Positions 15,536 to 22,391 of a stretch of DNA of 22,391 nucleotides are shown in pieces (position 1 is the first letter of the stretch; the number at the start of each line of letters is the position of its first letter). Source of the stretch: Acidobacteriaceae bacterium UBA1795 (GTDB lineage Bacteria; Acidobacteriota; Terriglobia; Terriglobales; Acidobacteriaceae); contig DCFV01000113.1 in NCBI GenBank assembly GCA_002314435.1, positions 47,490 through 69,880 of the forward strand, given 5' to 3'. The position numbers and the translations under genes are program-made. The notes beneath the pieces are model-generated. The model saw nothing but the letters and a program-made list of their open reading frames with translations. It had not been told where the DNA came from and made no database searches.

Positions 15536-17782
15536 TCATCGAGGGATCGTGAACTTCGTCGCGAGCGTTGCATCGGAGGAGCCGCCGGCAAACACGGTAT
15601 AGGTGCCCGGCTCGACGACCCACTGATGATTCCTGCTCCAAACGGCTAGATCGCTCTGCTTCACAGCAAACTCGATGCGCTTTGATTCGCCCGGTTTCAG
15701 GTGTACACGTGCGAAGCCTGCAAGAGCGCGATCCGGCACTTCCACGCTGCTTACGTCGTGGTGCAGGTAGAGTTGCGCGATCTCGTCGCCCTCTACGGTG
15801 CCGGTATTCGCTACTGTTACGGTTACAGCGACGTCGCCGTCCTTTGCCTGCGCGGGAGCAACAGCCGACAGGTTGTCGTATCGAAAGCTTGTGAAACTCA
15901 AGCCGTATCCGAAGGGGAAAAGGGGCTTGCGGTCGCCGTCTACGTACTTGTCGGTCTTGGACGGGTGGAAGTTGTAGAAGGAAGGTAGCTGGCCGATGCT
16001 TTTGGGGAACGTGATGGTGAGCTTTCCGCTTGGATTGCTGTCGCCGAAGATCGTCTCCGCGACGGCCTGACCGCCGAACTCACCGGGGTACCAGGCTTCG
16101 AGGATTGCTGGAACGTGTTCCGCAGTCCACGGGATCGTCAGCGGGCGGCCATTCTCCAGAACCAATACGACAGGTTTGCCTGTTGCAACGATCGCTTCGA
16201 GGAGTTGCTCCTGGCTGCCGGGTAGATCGAGACTCTGCCGATCGAAGCTTTCTCCGGAGATGCCCTGATACTCTCCGAGCGCGAGGATGACCACCTCGGC
16301 GTCGCGGGCATCTCTGACGGCCTTCTGAACGTCGGCGCCATCTTCGACTGCGATTGCGGCATTCGGCAGGAGTGTACGCAATCCGTCGGCAATGCTGATG
16401 TGCAGGCCGTTCTTCTCGTCTTCGTAATCTCCGTATCGTGCGACGGCTGCATTTGGCCCAATGAGTGCGATGCGCTTGAGCGCTTTGGATAACGGCAGCA
16501 GGTGGCTGTCGTTCTTGAGCAACGTCATGGACTCTCTTGCCGACTGCAACGAGAGTGCAAGGTGCTCTTTGCTGCGTTTTACGCGCGCAGTCATCGATGT
16601 GTCTGTGTAGGGGTGCTCGAAAAGTCCAAGAGCAAACTTGGCCCTGAGGACTGAGGACACTGCGCGATCCAGAGCAACCGGCGAGAGGGTATGGTCCTGC
16701 AGTCCGGAGACGATTGCGTTTTGGAATTCATCGTGGCTGAAGTCATAGAACTGCATATCGACGCCGGCGTTGATGGCCTGCACGATGGCGTCCTTGGCAT
16801 TTGCGGCGGTGTGGTGATCTTCCCAAAGACGCCGTATCGCGCCGAGGTCGGAGAGCACGAAACCCTGGAATCCCCACTCTCCGCGGAGGACGGAGTTCAT
16901 GAGGTCCGGATCGGAGATAACTGGCGCACCGTCGATCTCGTGATAAGCGGCCATCACGCCCATCGCATGCCCCTGACGGATTGCCGGCTCGAAGGACTTG
17001 AGCATGACGGAACGCAGTTCGCGCTCGCCGATGTGAACAGGAGAGGTGTTGAGACCGCTCTCGGGGGAACCGTGACCTACGAAATGCTTTGGCACCGCAA
17101 TCACGGAGTGATCACTGCGTAATGATTCACCCTGGGCACCTTCCACATACGCCAGCCCGAGTTGTCCGGTCAGGTAGGGGTCTTCGCCGAAGTCTTCTTC
17201 CACTCGGCCCCAGCGTGGTTCGCGTGCTACATCGAGCACCGGAGCGAGCACCATATCCACGCCCGCCGCGCGCATCTCGCTCGCGATGGCTGCGCCGGTA
17301 TGCCCGGCGAGAGCTGGATTCCAGGTTGCCGCGAGGTTGATCGGAGCAGGAAAGACAGTGCCATCACTGTATCCGTGCAGGCCCTCTTCAATGAATAGAG
17401 CGGGGATGCCGAGCCTTGAGTGCGCGATGATCCACTGCTGCATCTGGTTGGAGAGCTCAGCGCTCGGATACAGATCGTGGATGCTCCCCACGCCGAGCGT
17501 ACCAAACAGTTTCTCGGCGGTGTGCGTTTGGAACTTCGCATTCTGCGCCGCGTGGGTCTTGTCGAGAGCCTGGTCAACCAGGTCGGGCACGCCCGCATAC
17601 ATATCGAGCTGCCGAGCTTTCTCTTTCACGGTCATTCGCTGCAGCAGGTCGCGAACACGATCTTCAATAGGCAGGCCCGGCTGCCGAAACGGCGGGGCGG
17701 TCTCTGGACTATGAGGAGATTGTTGGGCGACTGAAGCGGCGGAAAGGCAGAAAAGAATAGAAGCGAGATAACGTGGGCTCAT
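15536..17782 (-). CDS. Secreted GH3 family beta-glycosidase (beta-glucosidase/beta-xylosidase type)
   Basis: A 748-residue exported enzyme. ATG 17782 gives a signal peptide (YLASILFCLSAASVAQ); the frame runs 61 codons further upstream without protein character. Domains are in the usual GH3 order: TIM barrel about 40-390, with EEGLHGYSDG (132-141), PVLDVAREPRWGRVEEDFGE (181-200), KHFVGHG and nucleophile Asp312 in VLSD; alpha/beta sandwich about 410-620, with acid/base candidate Glu511 in SGESFDRQSLDLPG; and a C-terminal fibronectin-III-like domain about 650-745. The residue after the nucleophile is Leu (SDLGA) rather than the common Trp or Tyr. It would finish breakdown of oligosaccharides released by the neighbouring enzymes. 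Substrate cannot be fixed from sequence; xylosidase would best fit the locus. Confidence 0.93.
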   Translation of the reverse strand: MSPRYLASILFCLSAASVAQQSPHSPETAPPFRQPGLPIEDRVRDLLQRMTVKEKARQLDMYAGVPDLVDQALDKTHAAQNAKFQTHTAEKLFGTLGVGSIHDLYPSAELSNQMQQWIIAHSRLGIPALFIEEGLHGYSDGTVFPAPINLAATWNPALAGHTGAAIASEMRAAGVDMVLAPVLDVAREPRWGRVEEDFGEDPYLTGQLGLAYVEGAQGESLRSDHSVIAVPKHFVGHGSPESGLNTSPVHIGERELRSVMLKSFEPAIRQGHAMGVMAAYHEIDGAPVISDPDLMNSVLRGEWGFQGFVLSDLGAIRRLWEDHHTAANAKDAIVQAINAGVDMQFYDFSHDEFQNAIVSGLQDHTLSPVALDRAVSSVLRAKFALGLFEHPYTDTSMTARVKRSKEHLALSLQSARESMTLLKNDSHLLPLSKALKRIALIGPNAAVARYGDYEDEKNGLHISIADGLRTLLPNAAIAVEDGADVQKAVRDARDAEVVILALGEYQGISGESFDRQSLDLPGSQEQLLEAIVATGKPVVLVLENGRPLTIPWTAEHVPAILEAWYPGEFGGQAVAETIFGDSNPSGKLTITFPKSIGQLPSFYNFHPSKTDKYVDGDRKPLFPFGYGLSFTSFRYDNLSAVAPAQAKDGDVAVTVTVANTGTVEGDEIAQLYLHHDVSSVEVPDRALAGFARVHLKPGESKRIEFAVKQSDLAVWSRNHQWVVEPGTYTVFAGGSSDATLATKFTIPR

Positions 17783-18226
17783 GTGGCTCTCTGTGCAGGT
17801 GGGTCTGGATTCGGTTTGAATGCTTGATCGGGGCGCTCGAGTCTTCGCCGAATAGCTTTGGATACGCGCGTCAAGGGTAATACGTTCGGGAGTTTCCTGG
17901 CATTTGAAGTTCGGCACAGCGAGACCTGAGCCAGGCTTGGCACCGCAGCGTGCGCCCGAGGGCAAGTGGATCTTCGCGCCCCGGCATGACGACGGCCGGC
18001 CCCGGGCCCTTTGCCAGTGGAACTACCGAGGGGACGGAAGAACCAACATACTCCACGGTCTGCATTGCAGGTGAAGCGGCGACTGTGTTGATGTGCATTC
18101 AGCAGTTTGTCTGAAGCGCAGATCTGCGCATGGCTACTATCGAACAGGCGCCTTTGAATTCGCATTTTCCGGTCTGTCGCAACGTGTAGCGGCTAGCGTA
18201 GTATTTCCCGCAAAAGGAGATTCCTA
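17783..18226. other. Divergent intergenic region between GH3 and amidohydrolase genes
   Basis: About 444 bases. Long frames on the minus strand (17779-18165 and 17871-18098) are Arg/Pro-rich or unrecognised and lack ribosome sites, so no gene is called. No copy of the LysR box was seen. The region must contain the promoters of both genes, but I could not pick a convincing pair of hexamers. Confidence 0.45.
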
Positions 18227-19246
18227 ATGGGCATGCGTGTACGGAATACCGCAATTGTGATGGGGTGTTTTGCGATCTTTCTTTTCAGTGCCACGCGTGG
18301 CCGGGCACAGAACACCGGCACGGATGTGCCGCCGGTGATCGATGTCCACGTGCATGCGATGGACGAGTCGTTTCCGGGGATGGGGGAGATGTGCCCCAAT
18401 ACGTCGAAGTTCACGGCCTCCGATCCTGCAACGAAGGAGGCGCCCTTCGGCTGGGCGCAGGACGAGTGCACACCGAAGCTGTATCCCTCGGCCAAGGGCG
18501 AGTACCTGAAGGACATGGCTGCGGAGATGAAGCGGCTGAACGTGACAGCGGTGGTTTTTGGCGATCCGGCGAGCGTGAAGAAGTGGATGGATGCGATGCC
18601 GGGGCATGTGATTCCGGGCACAAGCTTTAATGAGGGCATGGAGCCGGGCAAGCGCGTTCCACTGGACGAACTGAACAAGGACTTCACCTCAGGCGGCTTC
18701 AAGGTGATGGGCGAGATCGGTCTGCAGTACGAAGGGATTTCGCCGAGCGACATGTCGGTTGATGAGTACTTTGCACTGGCGGAGAAGCTGGACATTCCGG
18801 TGGCGATCCACATGGGCACGGGCGGCTCAGGCCGCGCCAACGTCGCGATGCCCAGTTTTCGCGGGTCGATGGGCAACCCGCTTCTGTTGGAGGAACTGCT
18901 GGCGCGACACCCGAAGCTGCGCGTGCAGGTGATGCATGCCGGTTATCCGATGATCGACAACATGCTGACGCTGCTGCAGGCCAACTCGCATGTGTACGTG
19001 GATGTGGCCGGGTTGATCTGGAGCTATCCGATCAAGGAGGTCAATCGCTACATCGAGCGGCTGGTGGAGGCCGGGTTTGAGGATCGAGTCATGTTCGGCA
19101 CCGACCAGATGGAGTGGCCCAAGCTGATGGCCTACTCGATCAGCATCATCCAGAACGCGGACTACCTGACGCCGGAACAGAAGCGCGACATTCTCTACAA
19201 CAACGCGGCGCGGTTCCTGCGGTTGGACGTGGGGAAGAGTAAATAG
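18227..19246 (+). CDS. Secreted amidohydrolase-family protein (amidohydrolase 2, PF04909-like)
   Basis: A 339-residue metal-dependent hydrolase of the amidohydrolase superfamily. ATG 18227 is preceded by AAAAGGAGA and starts a signal peptide (AIVMGCFAIFLFSATRGRAQ). The metal site is intact: HVH at 41-43 in VIDVHVHAMD, His195 in AIHMGTG, His237 in MHAGYP and Asp293 in MFGTDQ. The closing YNNAARFLRL is typical of the ACMSD-like amidohydrolase-2 group, which includes decarboxylases and lactone or amide hydrolases. The export signal is less common in this group. It is divergent from GH3 and ends at a strong terminator, so it is a single-gene unit; whether it handles aromatic acids released by the esterases is an attractive but unproven idea. 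Confidence 0.88.
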   Translation: MGMRVRNTAIVMGCFAIFLFSATRGRAQNTGTDVPPVIDVHVHAMDESFPGMGEMCPNTSKFTASDPATKEAPFGWAQDECTPKLYPSAKGEYLKDMAAEMKRLNVTAVVFGDPASVKKWMDAMPGHVIPGTSFNEGMEPGKRVPLDELNKDFTSGGFKVMGEIGLQYEGISPSDMSVDEYFALAEKLDIPVAIHMGTGGSGRANVAMPSFRGSMGNPLLLEELLARHPKLRVQVMHAGYPMIDNMLTLLQANSHVYVDVAGLIWSYPIKEVNRYIERLVEAGFEDRVMFGTDQMEWPKLMAYSISIIQNADYLTPEQKRDILYNNAARFLRLDVGKSK

Positions 19247-19263
19247 CAGAAGAGATGCAAAAG

Positions 19264-19292
19264 GGGGCCGCTGCGGCGGCCCCTCTTTGTTT
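19264..19292 (+). terminator. Rho-independent terminator after the amidohydrolase gene
   Basis: GGGGCCGC (19264-19271) pairs perfectly with GCGGCCCC (19276-19283) around a four-base TGCG loop, followed by TCTTTGTTT. It lies 18 bases after the amidohydrolase stop. This is the clearest terminator in the window. Confidence 0.9.
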
Positions 19293-19297
19293 GCGGA

Positions 19298-19420
19298 CTA
19301 CGGTAGGCGGGCTTGTTTGCTGTGGATGAGCTCAACTTCCATGAGCGGGACGGGAATCACGCCCTCGTTGTTGAAACGGTCCATGAAGTCGCGCAGCACG
19401 AAGGGTTGCCCGAGTGCGGG
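19298..19420 (-). pseudogene. 3' fragment of an unrelated gene behind the DUF1003 gene
   Basis: Directly after the TGA of the cNMP/DUF1003 gene the same frame stays open for 40 codons to TAG at 19298-19300. It reads PALGQPFVLRDFMDRFNNEG followed by VIPVPLMEVELIHSKQARLP. The text is protein-like (an amphipathic helix, then a hydrophobic strand) and resembles, from memory, the C-terminal tail of DUF885-type peptidase-like proteins. It has no start codon context or ribosome site of its own. I read it as the surviving 3' end of a deleted gene joined behind the DUF1003 gene. Confidence 0.4.
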
Positions 19421-20290
19421 TCAGTTGCGCGGAGTCTGACTGCAGCCCGGTGGATTGTGCGTGGCAGGCGGACGCACGAGGTCGGCAACGTCTTCGACCT
19501 TCTCTGTGAGCAGGGCGAGGCGGCGCGAGAGTGATTGGATTTCGGTCTCGGAGCGGCGGTTGACTTCGAAATCGAGCTCGCTGCGCAGGCGGTCCTTCGC
19601 GTCCTGGCGGTTCTGGCTCATCATGATGACCGGCGCCTGGATGGCGGCGAGCATGGAGAGGAAGAGGTTGAGGAGGATGAAGGGGTAGGGGTCCCAGGCG
19701 CGGCCCTTGAGGATGATGTTGGTCGAAGAGTACGTGATGAGCGTGGCGGCGAAGAGAATGATGAACAGCCACGAGCCGCCGAAGCGGGCCACGGAGTCAG
19801 CGAGACGCTGGCCGAAGGTGGATTGTTCTTCGATCACTTCGTTGGGGTTGCGGCCGGCGCGGCTACGGACGAGTTTTTGCGAGGCGTGGAACTGTCGGGC
19901 CTGCACGGTGAGCATGTCCATGGCTGCGGCGGGGCGGTCGAGGATGAGCTGCTCGATATCGTCACGGCCGATCTCGAGACAGGCGGTTTCCTCCACCGCG
20001 GCGGCTGTGGTCTGGTGGGCGGTCTGCTGCAGCATGGACGCGAAGCCGAACATGTCGCCGTGGACGGGCTCGTCGACCACGACCTCCTGCAGGTCCTCGT
20101 CGAGAGTGGTGACGCGGGCCGAGCCGGAGAGGACGACGTAAGCGTGCTGAGCCGAATCGCCGGCCTTGAAGATGCGCTGGCGCGGCGCAAAGCGGCGGAC
20201 TTCAATTTGCGCGGCGAGGACGCGGGTTTCATCGTCGTCGAGCAACTGGAAGAGCGGGACGTGGCGGAGTTCTTCGGGGTCGCAGGGCAT
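19421..20290 (-). CDS. Cyclic-nucleotide-binding-domain plus DUF1003 membrane protein
   Basis: A 289-residue protein. ATG 20290 has GGGAGG about eight bases upstream. Residues 10-125 form a cNMP-binding-like fold (VPLFQLLDDDETRVLA, IFKAGDSAQHAYVVLSGSAR, GDMFGFASML). The phosphate-binding cassette normally has Glu after FG and an Arg before TA; here these are Phe83 and Gln93, so ordinary cAMP binding is doubtful. Residues 155-270 match DUF1003: FGQRLADSVARFGGSWLFII, transmembrane helices about 171-192 and 202-224, and the cytoplasmic SQNRQDAKDRLRSELDFEVN segment with a coiled-coil tail. It is probably an inner-membrane protein responding to a small ligand. The last ~16 residues are Pro-rich and may come from a rearranged 3' end. 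Confidence 0.85.
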   Translation of the reverse strand: MPCDPEELRHVPLFQLLDDDETRVLAAQIEVRRFAPRQRIFKAGDSAQHAYVVLSGSARVTTLDEDLQEVVVDEPVHGDMFGFASMLQQTAHQTTAAAVEETACLEIGRDDIEQLILDRPAAAMDMLTVQARQFHASQKLVRSRAGRNPNEVIEEQSTFGQRLADSVARFGGSWLFIILFAATLITYSSTNIILKGRAWDPYPFILLNLFLSMLAAIQAPVIMMSQNRQDAKDRLRSELDFEVNRRSETEIQSLSRRLALLTEKVEDVADLVRPPATHNPPGCSQTPRN

Positions 20291-20362
20291 GTGGGGCCTC
20301 CCGGCCAGGGATCAGTTTTCAGTTGTTCGTGGTCAATGGGCGGCAGCGATGAAAGGCTGGCT

Positions 20363-20393
20363 CCCTCGTCATGCATAGGATGCGCGACGAGGG
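20363..20393 (-). terminator. Two-tier hairpin between glycosidase and DUF1003 genes
   Basis: CCCTCGTC (20363-20370) pairs with GACGAGGG (20386-20393), and inside it GCAT (20373-20376) pairs with ATGC (20380-20383) around an AGG loop, separated by a 2x2 internal loop. It lies 17 bases beyond the stop of the minus-strand glycosidase gene. No strong T-tract follows; it may terminate or attenuate transcription into the DUF1003 gene. Confidence 0.45.
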
Positions 20394-20409
20394 GGCGGGA
20401 TGACACGCG

Positions 20410-22362
20410 CTATTTTTCGCGGTCGGTGCAGGCGGACTGGCAGATGGCGTGGGCGACGTAGCCGGCGGCGGTGGCGAAGGCACGGCCCTGCATGTCCATA
20501 CGGCCGGTGTGGGCGTCAACGCCCTCGGTGATGATGCCGCCGTCCCAGTTGCTGGAGCGGAGGATCTTGAGGGCCTGGCCGTGGCCTGCTTTGAGCATGA
20601 GGTGGTCGGCAACGGGCCATGAGGTGGTGAAGAGCAGGCGGTAGCTGCCCGGGAGGCCGTAGGGCTCGTCGCTGTAGGAGTACTTGTAGTTCCTGGAATG
20701 GAGCCAGCGGTAGGTGCGGGCGAAGACGGGGTTGTCCTCGTTCACAAAGCCGAGGGTGGCGAGCTTCATCATCGAGCCGGGAGGCATTTCGGTGAAGACG
20801 AAGTGATGACCGTCGGTGGCGGAGGCGAAGATGGGGCCGTCGGCGCCAGGCGCCTCGGTAGAGATGGAGTGGGCGAGGATGGCGGCGTGCAGTTGGGTGG
20901 CGCGGTCCTTCATCTGCTGCGCTCCGGCGGGGTCGTGGAGGCGGTCGAGGAGATCGGAGAGGCCGGTGAGGGCTTTCCAGGCGAGAACATTGTCCTGAGT
21001 GATGAAGGGCAGGAGCTGGAACTCGTCCTGCGGGTCCTGCAGCGAGGAGTAGAGGCCGGTTTCCTTGTCGTAACGGGAGAGGAGGCGGTCGCGGAGGAAG
21101 AGGACGGCGTCGCGGCGTCGCTCGAGGAAGGCAGTGTCGTTGGTCTGACGGACGTAGCTTGCGAGGGCGACGAGCGGCGCGACGGCCTCGTCGAGCTGGA
21201 AGCCGTCTTCGAGCACCACGCCGTCGATGAAGCGACTGTGGGTACCGGTGTTACGGAGCTGCGTGGTGAGGGCGTAGTTGAGCGCTTCGGCGGCAAAGGC
21301 GGGGTCGATGTCGAGCAGGGCCGGGAAGCTCCAAAGCATGGCGTCGCGGTCCCAGTAGGCGGCGGAGACGTAGTAGCGCGGGCTGCGCGAGGTGACGCCG
21401 ATGAGCTGCTCTGTGTCGATGGTGCGGCCCCATGCGTAGAGCTCGGTGAAGAGGAAGTTGCGGTTCATGAGCAGGTCGAGATCGGGCTGGCCAGTGGTGC
21501 GGGTGCGCGCGCGGCACCAGGCGGCGGCTTGGTCGAGGATGGCGTCGGAGCCGTGGCGCTCGAGGAGTTCGCGGAGGGCTCGGGCGTTGTGGGCGGCGCT
21601 GAACTCCTCGATACCGACGCCGAGGACGAAGAGCGACTCAGCAGTAGCGCCGGGGGCGAGATCGACTGTGCGGCTGGCGTTGGCGGCGGGCACGGCGGTG
21701 ACCGGCGGCGCGGAGACGTCGGCGGCGGCGCCGGGATGGATGAGCGACCAGGCGAAGTGGGTGTCGTCGGTGATGTAGCTGAAGGCCTCGCCGGGCGAGA
21801 CCCACGGAGCCTGGCCGACGGTGCGCTCGCCGCGCAGGGCCACAGGCAGGTAGGTGACGCGGCTGAGGCTGCCGAAGGCGGCGCGGAGGCCGAGGGTGAC
21901 CGGCACGTCGGCGGCGCGGCGGTTGGTGGCGGTGAGGCGCACAAAAGCGGCGCGGGAGCCGGGCGGCGCGCACCAGGTCACGGTGAGCTCGAGGCCGTCC
22001 ACGGTGAGGCGGGCGGTGGGAATCCAGTACTCGATGACCTCCCAGGCGGGGTTGCGGAAGTCGAGGGGTTTGCCGTCGGCCTGGAAATAGGGCGCGAGAA
22101 CGGGGCCGCCCTGATCGCCGTTGACCTGGAGCAGGCCGCGGTCACGCATGGAGAGGGCGTTGAAGGTGGTCAGGGCAGCGTCGGAGGCCCGGATGTCGGG
22201 CAGAGTGATCCACTCGTTGCCGGTGGGTAGGACGTCGTCTGGCTGGAGGGCGAGGGGGATACGTCGGGTGGCCTGGGCGGCCAGGGACCCTGCGCAGAGG
22301 AAGAGCAGGGCGGCGGTGAGCCAGAGGCGGCGAGGCAGGAGAAATCGGGAAAAGACGATCAC
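20410..22362 (-). CDS. Secreted six-hairpin glycosidase-like protein, family not assigned
   Basis: A 650-residue exported protein starting at GTG 22362 with GGAG about eight bases upstream; the signal peptide is LWLTAALLFLCAGSLAAQ. Residues 35-270 look like a beta-sandwich (IEYWIPTARLTVDGLELTVT, then AAFVRLTATNRRAADVPVTL). Residues 285-640 look like an alpha/alpha toroid of the six-hairpin glycosidase superfamily: YYVSAAYWDRDAMLWSFPAL (330-349), VVLEDGFQLDEAVAPL (382-397), DEFQLLPFITQDNVLAWKAL and SYSDEPYGLPGSYRLLFTTS. Candidate acids are Asp338, Asp340, Glu385 and Glu392. The two-domain order recalls GH15, GH63, GH65 and GH125 enzymes, but no family signature fits exactly. The gene is GC-richer than those of regions A-C, and a 510-codon shadow frame lies opposite it. 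Probable role: cleaving an alpha-linked glycan outside the cytoplasm. Confidence 0.72.
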   Translation of the reverse strand: MIVFSRFLLPRRLWLTAALLFLCAGSLAAQATRRIPLALQPDDVLPTGNEWITLPDIRASDAALTTFNALSMRDRGLLQVNGDQGGPVLAPYFQADGKPLDFRNPAWEVIEYWIPTARLTVDGLELTVTWCAPPGSRAAFVRLTATNRRAADVPVTLGLRAAFGSLSRVTYLPVALRGERTVGQAPWVSPGEAFSYITDDTHFAWSLIHPGAAADVSAPPVTAVPAANASRTVDLAPGATAESLFVLGVGIEEFSAAHNARALRELLERHGSDAILDQAAAWCRARTRTTGQPDLDLLMNRNFLFTELYAWGRTIDTEQLIGVTSRSPRYYVSAAYWDRDAMLWSFPALLDIDPAFAAEALNYALTTQLRNTGTHSRFIDGVVLEDGFQLDEAVAPLVALASYVRQTNDTAFLERRRDAVLFLRDRLLSRYDKETGLYSSLQDPQDEFQLLPFITQDNVLAWKALTGLSDLLDRLHDPAGAQQMKDRATQLHAAILAHSISTEAPGADGPIFASATDGHHFVFTEMPPGSMMKLATLGFVNEDNPVFARTYRWLHSRNYKYSYSDEPYGLPGSYRLLFTTSWPVADHLMLKAGHGQALKILRSSNWDGGIITEGVDAHTGRMDMQGRAFATAAGYVAHAICQSACTDREK

Positions 22363-22391
22363 GACAAGAACTCCGGAAGAAAATGGGCGGC

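Noticed and set aside
17779..18165. A 128-codon minus-strand frame upstream of GH3
   Set aside because: It is Arg/Pro/Ser-rich with no ribosome site. It would also overlap the GH3 start and occupy the whole promoter region.
20698..22230. A 510-codon open frame on the plus strand opposite the glycosidase gene
   Set aside because: Its product is Gly/Glu/Val-rich with no domain, and it arises from high GC opposite a well-supported gene with signal peptide and ribosome site. It is a shadow frame.

Overview
The window reads as chromosomal DNA of an acidobacterium (Acidobacteriota, probably class Terriglobia). That assignment is inferred from gene content: many secreted glycoside hydrolases and esterases, a DUF3300/DUF2950 pair, an OmpA protein with a DUF5666-like front, and a secreted protein with an LPDAPSS stretch. 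No rRNA, tRNA, CRISPR array, transposase or phage gene was found.

Region A (1-2656, plus strand) is a compact operon end: the 3' part of a glycosyltransferase-associated toroid protein, an overlapping GH130 glycoside phosphorylase/hydrolase, a 70-residue zinc-ribbon-like protein and a 120-residue unknown protein. It is followed by a decayed amidohydrolase fragment (2751-3070, minus). Region B (3388-9694) is an envelope block. It has DUF3300 and DUF2950 genes on the plus strand; three minus-strand genes for an unknown secreted protein, a MetA/neuromedin-U-like outer-membrane barrel and an OmpA-family protein; and a divergent DUF2490 outer-membrane protein.

Region C (10045-19246) is the most coherent part and looks like a hemicellulose (arabinoxylan or arabinan) breakdown locus. 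It contains a CE1-type esterase with an N-terminal beta-sandwich, a divergent LysR-type regulator, a GH51 alpha-L-arabinofuranosidase, a second CE1-type esterase, a GH3 beta-glycosidase and a secreted metal-dependent amidohydrolase. Every enzyme has a signal peptide. The LysR gene carries a perfect 21-bp inverted repeat of ATC-N9-GAT type at its 5' end. A related copy (14 of 21 positions) lies upstream of the GH51 gene, about 66 bp before the predicted transcription start, where LysR regulators usually bind. This suggests a small regulon in which one LysR protein controls feruloyl/acetyl side-chain removal and arabinose release. No sugar transporter or TonB receptor is present in the window.

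Region D (19298-22391, minus strand) is visibly GC-richer. It holds a cyclic-nucleotide-binding-domain/DUF1003 membrane protein, a 40-codon 3' fragment of another gene lying in frame behind it, and a 650-residue secreted glycosidase-like protein of the six-hairpin (alpha/alpha-toroid) superfamily that I could not place in a family. A strong rho-independent terminator (19264-19292) separates regions C and D.
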